Shown here: positions 1 to 4,335 of the stretch, piece by piece
Position numbering within the stretch: position 1 is the first letter of the stretch
How the letters are laid out: each line of letters opens with the position of its first letter
From: a bacterium
GTDB lineage: Bacteria; Bacillota; Clostridia; Christensenellales; CAG-138
Assembly (NCBI GenBank): GCA_029218485.1
Contig: JAQXRK010000199.1
Location: 1 to 6,809 of the forward strand
Direction of reading: 5' to 3'
Length of the DNA stretch: 6,809 bases
The notes under the pieces: model-generated
Seen by the model: only the letters and a program-made list of their open reading frames with translations
Told to the model about the DNA's origin: nothing
Databases searched by the model: none
Translations under genes and position numbers: made by a program

Positions 1-120
1 GGGTGTGGGGACCGACGTCGGCGCCGGTGTTGGCAGCACCGCTTGCAGCCTGCCGCAGCCCAGGAGCAGGCAGGACAGGAGCAGCAAGCACAACAGATAT
101 ACGAAAATACGCTTCCTCAT
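1..120 (-). CDS. N-terminus of a lipoprotein (partial, runs off left edge)
   Basis: Seen: an ATG at 120-118 opens 40 codons without a stop to the window edge. The product begins MRKRIF, a positively charged n-region. A leucine-rich hydrophobic stretch follows (residues 7-20), then the lipobox L-L-G-C with Cys22. After Gly23-Arg24 comes a Pro/Thr/Ala-rich segment (residues 30-40, PTPAPTSVPTP). Family knowledge: this is a type II (lipoprotein) signal peptide, with lipidation and cleavage before Cys22. The Pro/Thr segment resembles the flexible tethers that hold extracellular domains off the membrane. The function of the mature protein lies outside the window and cannot be named. No clear Shine-Dalgarno is seen before the ATG, and no nearer alternative start exists. 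It lies downstream of the clpX terminator on the same strand, so it is probably a separate transcription unit. The overlapping plus-strand reading frame has no recognisable protein character. Confidence 0.65.
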   Translation of the reverse strand, partial: MRKRIFVYLLCLLLLSCLLLGCGRLQAVLPTPAPTSVPTP

Positions 121-475
121 GAGAAATAGTATTCCACACGATCGCGCCAAAACCCTGCAATTCCGCCCGCATTTCCCGGGAGATTTCCGCCCGGCCGCCA
201 AAAAAGACGGTTTGACGGGAGCTGCGCCGCGGCAAGGGAACCGACTTTTCGGAGATGGCCGGCCATGCGGGAGCCTGTTGGCATACGGATTTTAACAGCC
301 GTGCAGGTTTGCGTTCCATCGGATTTGCAAGCCGGGCACGGGGCTGATTGTCCGAGAGCAATTTCCCGGAATCCGGATTATGGGACATGACAAAAGGGGC
401 GCGGGACATACCGCGGGGTGCGGCAGCAGCGCCGATTGGCGTTGTTACCATGCTCCGCCAGCAAAAATCATGCGC
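121..475. other. Intergenic region without a supported gene
   Basis: No reading frame here on either strand has protein-like composition together with a ribosome binding site. The stretch lies between the clpX terminator and the lipoprotein start. It contains a candidate minus-strand promoter (289-297), a perfect 12-base palindrome ATGGCCGGCCAT (255-266) and an 11-base palindrome CCGGA-A-TCCGG (366-376). Apart from these, nothing was recognised. Confidence 0.5.
289..297 (-). promoter_or_regulatory. Candidate extended -10 promoter for the lipoprotein gene
   Basis: Read on the minus strand, the site is TGTTAAAAT, an extended -10 element (TGn plus TAAAAT). It is identical to the one in the tig promoter. 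The matching -35 position has only a weak hexamer (TGGAAC with an 18-base spacer, three matches to TTGACA). Transcription from here would give a leader of about 160 bases before the ATG at 120. The site lies downstream of the clpX terminator, which fits an independent unit. This is inference from motif and position. Confidence 0.35.
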
Positions 476-508
476 AAAAAAATCCTCCGTACAGCCATAC
501 GGAGGATT
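476..508 (-). terminator. Rho-independent terminator of the tig-clpP-clpX operon
   Basis: AATCCTCCGTA (481-491) pairs perfectly with TACGGAGGATT (498-508), giving an 11-bp stem around a 6-base loop (cagcca). Seven A residues at 476-482 become a U7 tract after the hairpin in the minus-strand transcript. It lies about 60 bases past the clpX stop codon and is the strongest minus-strand terminator in the window. Confidence 0.92.
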
Positions 509-544
509 CGTTGTTGAATGAACGGTGCTCTCTGAGGCCGGGCC

Positions 545-564
545 GCGGTTCGGCGGCGAACCGC
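545..564 (-). other. GC-rich stem-loop just after clpX
   Basis: GCGGTTC (545-551) and GAACCGC (558-564) form a perfect 7-bp stem with a 6-base loop (ggcggc). It starts four bases after the clpX stop codon and lies upstream of the operon terminator. No U-tract follows on the minus strand, so it is not a terminator by itself. A role in 3'-end protection of the mRNA is possible but is inference. Confidence 0.5.
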
Positions 565-568
565 CGGC

Positions 569-1846
569 TCAGGCGGAGCGCTTGGGCTTTTTCGTGTCCC
601 TGCCCTCGGGCAGCGCGGCGGCGCCGGTTTCCACCAGCAGCGGCGGCTGCTCCTTCTCAATCGTCTTTTCCGTGATGCGGCAGGACGCGATGTTGCCGCG
701 GGACGGAATCTCGAACATGATGTCAAGCATGACGTCCTCGAGGATCGCCCGCAGGCCGCGTGCGCCCGTCTTGCGCTCGATGGCCTTCCTGGCCGCGGCG
801 CGCAGCGCATCGTCATCAAACGTCAGCTCCACGCCGTCCATCTCGAACAGGCGCTTATACTGGCGCGTGAGCGCGTTTTTCGGCTCGGTCAGGATGCGCA
901 CGAGCGCGTCCTCATCGAGGTTTTCAAGCGTCACGATGATCGGCATGCGGCCGACAAACTCCGGAATGAGCCCGAACTTGAGCAGGTCCTCCGGCAAAAT
1001 ACTCTTGAGCGTGGTGCCGACATCCTTCTCAACGTTCGACTGCACATCCGCGCCGAAGCCCATCAGCTTCTGGCCGATGCGCTTCTCGATGATCTTGTCG
1101 ATACCCGAAAACGCGCCGCCGCAGATGAACAGGATATTCGTCGTATCGATCTGGATGAACTCCTGATGCGGGTGCTTCCGGCCGCCCTGCGGCGGAACGG
1201 AGGCGACGGTGCCCTCAAGGATTTTGAGCAGCGCCTGCTGCACGCCCTCGCCGGATACATCGCGCGTGATCGAAACATTCTCGCTCTTTCTGGCGATCTT
1301 GTCGATCTCGTCGATATAGATGATGCCCTTCTCCGCCTTCTGAACATCGTAGTCCGCGGCCTGAATGAGCTTGAGCAGAATGTTCTCCACATCCTCGCCC
1401 ACATAGCCGGCCTCGGTCAGGCTCGTGGCGTCCGCCACGGCGAACGGCACGTTCAGAATCTTGGCGAGCGTCTGTGCGAGCATCGTCTTGCCGCAGCCGG
1501 TCGGCCCGAGCATGATGATGTTGCTCTTCTGCAGCTCCACATCGTCGTCCTTGCTGTCGGCGGCGTTGATGCGCTTATAATGGTTATAGACCGCGACGGC
1601 GAGCGCGCGCTTGGCCGCCTGCTGCCCGATCACATATTCGTTCAATTTGTCGAGGATCTCCTGCGGCTTGGGCACCTCGGTGAGGTCCAGCGGCGCGGAC
1701 TCGGCGTCCTCCTCGATGATTTCGTGGCACAGCTCCACGCACTCGTTGCAGATATAGACGCCCGGCCCCGCAATCAGGCGGTGCACTTCGTCCTGTTGTT
1801 TGCCACAGAATGTGCAGCGGATGGTCTTATCGTCGTTTTTAGCCAT
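569..1846 (-). CDS. clpX: ATP-dependent Clp protease ATP-binding subunit ClpX
   Basis: ClpX is a cytoplasmic hexameric AAA+ unfoldase that recognises tagged or damaged proteins, unfolds them with ATP and threads them into ClpP. The 425-residue product has the normal family length and all landmarks. An N-terminal C4 zinc-binding domain uses Cys11, Cys14, Cys33 and Cys36. Walker A is GPTGCGKT (114-121). The pore-1 loop is GYVGED (147-152). Walker B is IIYIDE (175-180). The pore-2 region is RDVSGEGVQQ (195-204). The arginine finger lies in EFVGRMP (Arg300), and sensor 2 is GARGLR with Arg363. The ClpP-docking IGF loop reads MGF (262-264). The start at 1846 was chosen because MAKNDDKTIRCTFCGK matches the family N-terminus; the frame stays open upstream to 1903 but adds 19 unconserved residues. 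It is the last gene of the operon, 13 bases after clpP, and stops with TGA. Its Shine-Dalgarno lies inside clpP and is unusually far away (see separate entry). Confidence 0.98.
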   Translation of the reverse strand: MAKNDDKTIRCTFCGKQQDEVHRLIAGPGVYICNECVELCHEIIEEDAESAPLDLTEVPKPQEILDKLNEYVIGQQAAKRALAVAVYNHYKRINAADSKDDDVELQKSNIIMLGPTGCGKTMLAQTLAKILNVPFAVADATSLTEAGYVGEDVENILLKLIQAADYDVQKAEKGIIYIDEIDKIARKSENVSITRDVSGEGVQQALLKILEGTVASVPPQGGRKHPHQEFIQIDTTNILFICGGAFSGIDKIIEKRIGQKLMGFGADVQSNVEKDVGTTLKSILPEDLLKFGLIPEFVGRMPIIVTLENLDEDALVRILTEPKNALTRQYKRLFEMDGVELTFDDDALRAAARKAIERKTGARGLRAILEDVMLDIMFEIPSRGNIASCRITEKTIEKEQPPLLVETGAAALPEGRDTKKPKRSA

Positions 1847-1859
1847 ACGGGTTCTTTCA

Positions 1860-2444
1860 TTACCTCCTTGCGGGGATGATCTCATCCACGATTCCATAGG
1901 CACGCGCCTGTTCCGCGCTCATAAAATTGTCGCGCTCGGTATCCAGACTGATCTTCTCGATCGGCTGGCCGGTCCGCGCGGCGAGAATCTCGTTGAGGCG
2001 CTTGCGGACGCGCAGGATCTGCTCGGCGTGGATGCTGATATCCGTCGCCTGCCCCTGTGCGCCGCCGCTGGGCTGATGGATCATGATCTCCGCGTTGGGC
2101 AGCGCCTTGCGCTTGCCCTTTGCGCCCGCCGCGAGCAGGAACGCGCCCATGGACGCGGCAAGGCCGATACAGATGGTCGATACCTCGCACTTGATGTACT
2201 GCATCGTATCATAGATTGCCAGACCCGCCGACACGGAGCCGCCGGGGCTGTTGATATACAGGAAAATATCCTTGTCGGGATCGTCCCCCTCCAGAAACAG
2301 CATCTGTGCCACGATCAGGTTGGCGGTATCGTCATCGATCTCCCCGCCAAGAAAGATGATGCGGTCCTGCAGCAGGCGCGAATAGATGTCGTAGGAACGC
2401 TCGCCGCGGCTGGTCTGCTCTACGACCATGGGAATCAGGTTCAT
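1860..2444 (-). CDS. clpP: ATP-dependent Clp protease proteolytic subunit ClpP
   Basis: ClpP is a cytoplasmic serine peptidase that assembles as a barrel of two heptameric rings and degrades proteins fed in by ClpX or other Clp ATPases. The 194-residue product is full length for the family. With the start used here, the catalytic triad is Ser98 (GLAASMGAF), His123 (MIHQPSGG) and Asp172 (DTERDNF), the same numbering as in Bacillus subtilis ClpP. Other family segments include YINSPGGSVSAG and GKRKALPNAEIMIHQ. The frame is open four codons further, to an ATG at 2456. I chose ATG 2444 (MNLIPMVVEQTSRGERSYD) because it matches the conserved N-terminus and has AAGGA 11 bases upstream, whereas the ATG at 2456 directly abuts that motif. 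The gene follows tig by 71 bases and precedes clpX by 13 bases, so ClpX and its protease partner are co-transcribed. No catalytic residue is missing. Confidence 0.98.
   Translation of the reverse strand: MNLIPMVVEQTSRGERSYDIYSRLLQDRIIFLGGEIDDDTANLIVAQMLFLEGDDPDKDIFLYINSPGGSVSAGLAIYDTMQYIKCEVSTICIGLAASMGAFLLAAGAKGKRKALPNAEIMIHQPSGGAQGQATDISIHAEQILRVRKRLNEILAARTGQPIEKISLDTERDNFMSAEQARAYGIVDEIIPARR
1862..1869 (-). promoter_or_regulatory. clpX ribosome binding site inside the clpP 3' end
   Basis: On the minus strand AAGGAGGT is a long match to the anti-Shine-Dalgarno sequence. It is formed by the last clpP codons (GCA AGG AGG TAA, encoding Ala-Arg-Arg-stop). The clpX ATG at 1846-1844 begins 16 bases after the final G of the motif, against the usual 5-9. 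No in-frame ATG, GTG or TTG lies closer. The layout suggests coupling of clpX translation to clpP termination, which is inference. Confidence 0.7.
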
Positions 2445-2473
2445 CGGGGTCACCATCCTTTTTGTGAAGCGGA

Positions 2474-2490
2474 GCCGCCAAAGTGGCGGC
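2474..2490 (-). other. Stem-loop in the tig-clpP intergenic gap
   Basis: GCCGCCA (2474-2480) pairs perfectly with TGGCGGC (2484-2490) around a 3-base loop. In the minus-strand mRNA it lies about 25 bases after the tig stop and about 30 bases before the clpP start. No U-tract follows, so it is not an intrinsic terminator. It may be an mRNA-processing or stability element separating tig from clpPX, but this is inference. Confidence 0.55.
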
Positions 2491-2515
2491 CCGCCCGGAT
2501 TCCGTTCTGTATCGT

Positions 2516-3838
2516 TTACTCAGCCGCCGGCGCTTCCGCTTCGGGCGCTTCCTTCGGCTCGGTAAACACAGCGTTGTCAACGATCAGCGCGATGGTCTTT
2601 TCCGCCGTCTTGCGGTCGCGCAGATAGTCGTAATCGCTCTCCGTGAGCTGCTTCTTGAACTCCTCAACGGAGGTGTTGTTCTGCTCGGCATACGCGGCCA
2701 CATCCGCCTCGAGCTCTTCGTCGGTGCAGGCGACGTTCTCCGCCTTGCCGACGGCCTCGATCACGAGCTGCATCTTCACGCGGTTCTCCGCCTCGGGCTT
2801 GTAGCTCTCGCGCATCGAATCGATGTCCGAACCGGAGAACTTGCAGTAGTCCTCCAGCGAAATGCCGCTCATGCTCAGGCGGTAGGCGATATCCTGCAGC
2901 ATGTAGTTGACCTGACGGTCGATCATGACGGCCGGGATCTCCACGGTCGCGTTGTCGCACACCGCCTTGATGCACAGGTTCTCGCGCGCGGCCTTCTCGT
3001 TCTCCGCGGCGCGCTCCTCCATCTTCTTGCGCTTGTCGGCGCGCAGCTCGTCGAGCGTGTCGAACTCGGAAACATCCTTGGCGAACTCATCGTCGAGCGC
3101 GGGCAGCTCCTTGACCTGCACCTCGCGCACCTTTACATGGAACACGGCCTCTTTGCCGGCCAGATCCGGCGCATGGTACTCCTCGGGGAAGGTGACGGTG
3201 ATGTCCTTCTCCTCGCCGACATTCATGCCGACCATCTGCTCTTCAAAGCCGGGAATGAACGTGCCGGAGCCGATCACGAGCGGCTGGTCCTCGGCCGTGC
3301 CGCCGTCAAACTTCTCACCGTCCACGCTGCCGCTGTAGTCGAGAATGACGCGGTCGCCGTTCTCCACGGCGCGCTCTACGCCGACAAAGCGGGCGTTCTT
3401 CTCGCGTTCCTGCTCGATCTCGCGCTCCACGTCAGCATCCTCAACAGTATACGTCGGCTTTTCCACTTCTATACCCTTGTAGGCGCCCAGAACGACTTCG
3501 GGCTTGAGCTGCACCTCTGCGGTGAACACCACGCCCTCGGTCAGGCTGATCTTCTCGATGTCGATGGACGGCTTGTCCACCGCGAACAGCTCGAACTCCT
3601 CGAGCGCCGCGTCATACGCGTCGCCCCAGACGATCTCAAACGCATCCTCAAAGAACACGCCCTCGCCGTACATGTTCTCAATGACCTTGCGCGGCGCATG
3701 GCCCTTGCGGAACCCGGGGATATTGTAATGCTTCGCGGTCTTGACATACGCCTGCTGTACCGCTGCGCCAAAGGTATCCGCGTCCACCGTGATGGTCAGT
3801 TTTGCAATGTTGTGTTCTTTCCGTTCAATCGTCGCCAT
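2516..3838 (-). CDS. tig: Trigger factor, ribosome-associated chaperone / prolyl isomerase
   Basis: Trigger factor binds the ribosome near the peptide exit tunnel, shields nascent chains and has FKBP-type peptidyl-prolyl isomerase activity. The 440-residue product is typical in length. The N-terminal ribosome-binding domain (about 1-115) carries the signature GFRKGHAP (42-49). An FKBP-like domain follows (about 155-240), starting GDRVILDYSGSVDGEKF and containing the segment FIPGFEEQMVGM (194-205). The remainder (about 115-150 and 245-430) is charged and helix-rich, as expected for the arms of the substrate-cradling domain, and ends in an Ala/Glu/Pro tail (EAPEAEAPAAE). I chose the start at 3838 (MATIERKEHN) because it matches the family and has GGAGG five bases upstream; the frame continues to 3907 but runs back through the promoter. 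It is the first gene of the tig-clpP-clpX operon, a common clostridial arrangement linking co-translational folding to ClpXP degradation. Confidence 0.97.
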   Translation of the reverse strand: MATIERKEHNIAKLTITVDADTFGAAVQQAYVKTAKHYNIPGFRKGHAPRKVIENMYGEGVFFEDAFEIVWGDAYDAALEEFELFAVDKPSIDIEKISLTEGVVFTAEVQLKPEVVLGAYKGIEVEKPTYTVEDADVEREIEQEREKNARFVGVERAVENGDRVILDYSGSVDGEKFDGGTAEDQPLVIGSGTFIPGFEEQMVGMNVGEEKDITVTFPEEYHAPDLAGKEAVFHVKVREVQVKELPALDDEFAKDVSEFDTLDELRADKRKKMEERAAENEKAARENLCIKAVCDNATVEIPAVMIDRQVNYMLQDIAYRLSMSGISLEDYCKFSGSDIDSMRESYKPEAENRVKMQLVIEAVGKAENVACTDEELEADVAAYAEQNNTSVEEFKKQLTESDYDYLRDRKTAEKTIALIVDNAVFTEPKEAPEAEAPAAE

Positions 3839-3897
3839 GTTGTCCTCCAACAATCCATACAATATATTTCTACCGATAGTTATCCAGTATCCGAAGT

Positions 3898-3926
3898 ATT
3901 TTAACACACATTTCTATCGAATGCAA
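3898..3926 (-). promoter_or_regulatory. Promoter of the tig-clpP-clpX operon
   Basis: Read on the minus strand, TTGCAT (3926-3921) is the -35 box and TAAAAT (3903-3898) the -10 box, with a 17-base spacer. TGT just before the -10 makes it an extended -10. Transcription would start near 3891, giving a leader of about 52 bases before the tig ATG at 3838. This fits a vegetative sigma-A promoter. No CIRCE (HrcA) or CtsR-type operator was recognised around it. Confidence 0.8.
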
Positions 3927-3984
3927 CCGCGATTGTGGCCAAAACCGTGCCGGTTTGGCGGTTTTGTATGCGTTGCGGTTGTAT
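3921..3984. repeat. Nested inverted repeats beside the tig promoter
   Basis: ATGCAACCGC (3921-3930) is an inverted copy of GCGGTTGTAT (3975-3984) with one mismatch, which would be a G-U pair in RNA. Between the arms lies a second inverted repeat, CCAAAACCG-tgc-CGGTTTGG (3938-3957), which is perfect apart from one bulged A. A third related unit, GCGGTTTTGTAT, lies at 3958-3969. The left outer arm covers the tig -35 box. The repeats could be regulator binding sites or a structured untranslated element; no known motif was recognised. Confidence 0.45.
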
Positions 3985-4053
3985 TGGGCAACCTCCCCAG
4001 CCGAGCGCGCGCATGGCCCGCCCCGGCGGTGCCCTGCGCCCGCAATCCCGCGC

Positions 4054-4083
4054 TTGACAAGCCCGCCCCGCGCGGATTATACT
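4054..4083 (+). promoter_or_regulatory. Promoter of the thrS T-box transcription unit
   Basis: A consensus -35 box TTGACA (4054-4059) and a -10 box TATACT (4078-4083, five of six matches) are separated by 18 bases. Start of transcription is expected around 4089-4091, right before the T-box Stem I. The -10 is AT-rich within an otherwise very GC-rich spacer, which makes it stand out. Confidence 0.85.
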
Positions 4084-4242
4084 GAATGCAGTTTGGGAAT
4101 GACGCGGGAAGCAGTACCCCCCAATCGATGCAGAGAAGAGAGTGCCGCCTTGGCTGAGAGCGGAACATGCATCCGGGAGCGAAGACCGCCCGCCGACCCG
4201 AAACGGGTTTGCGGGCCGATATCCCCGCCGAGAGCCCAAAGC

Positions 4243-4279
4243 AGGGTGGAACCGCGATTGCAGCACAGCCATCGCCCCT
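4243..4279 (+). promoter_or_regulatory. T-box antiterminator
   Basis: AGGG (4243-4246) pairs with CCCT (4276-4279), and GCGAT (4254-4258) pairs with ATCGC (4271-4275). These flank the canonical 7-base bulge TGGAACC (4247-4253). The UGGN bases of the bulge bind the NCCA 3' end of uncharged tRNA. Here N is A, which calls for U at the tRNA discriminator position; that fits tRNA-Thr of many Firmicutes. The 3' strand (4271-4279) is also needed by the terminator, so the two structures exclude each other. Confidence 0.9.
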
Positions 4280-4309
4280 CGCAAGCATTGCGACGGGCGA
4301 TTTTTATTT
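4271..4309 (+). terminator. Regulated terminator of the thrS T-box
   Basis: ATCGCCC (4271-4277) pairs with GGGCGAT (4295-4301). A C-C mismatch separates this from an upper stem TCGCA (4279-4283) with TGCGA (4289-4293) and a 5-base loop. The run TTTTTATTT (4301-4309) follows. When tRNA-Thr is charged this hairpin should form and stop transcription before thrS; when uncharged tRNA stabilises the antiterminator it should not. Confidence 0.93.
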
Positions 4310-4335
4310 GTCAAAACGAACAGGAGGAGATTTGT

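Larger units (their letters stand above)
4090..4309 (+). promoter_or_regulatory. T-box riboswitch leader, threonine-specific
   Basis: T-box leaders sense uncharged tRNA: Stem I reads the anticodon, and the antiterminator bulge binds the free acceptor end, allowing transcription of the downstream gene. Seen here: Stem I with base pairing TTTGGG (4092-4097) to CCC-AAA (4197-4203), GCGGG (4104-4108) to CCCGC (4189-4193), and distally GATGCA (4127-4132) to TGCATC (4168-4173). The internal loop has AGTA (4113-4116) on its 5' side and GAAG-ACC (4181-4187) on its 3' side. Distal elements AGAGA and GGCTGAGAG are present. I take ACC at 4185-4187 as the specifier codon for Thr, by position and by the identity of the downstream gene; the exact register is inferred. 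A Stem III-like hairpin (GCGGG 4211-4215 with CCCGC 4224-4228) follows, then the T-box sequence, antiterminator and terminator. The regulated gene is thrS. Confidence 0.93.

Noticed and set aside
5..295. A 96-codon plus-strand frame at the left end
   Set aside because: Composition is not protein-like (basic, no hydrophobic pattern), there is no ribosome binding site, and the opposite strand encodes a clear lipoprotein signal peptide over part of it.
1847..1903. 19-residue upstream extension of ClpX to the ATG at 1903
   Set aside because: It would overlap clpP coding sequence, has no ribosome binding site, and is not part of the conserved ClpX N-terminus.
1166..2627. Plus-strand open frames opposite clpX and clpP (1166-1879, 1800-2627)
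   Set aside because: Antisense shadows of strongly conserved genes; no protein motifs and no plausible ribosome binding sites.
2483..3904. A 473-codon open frame on the plus strand opposite tig
   Set aside because: Same compositional artefact; low-complexity Leu/Val/His/Arg product with no start signals, antisense to a clearly recognised gene.
3839..3960. CIRCE or CtsR heat-shock operator near tig
   Set aside because: Looked for the TTAGCACTC/GAGTGCTAA inverted repeat and GGTCAAA direct repeats; neither is present.
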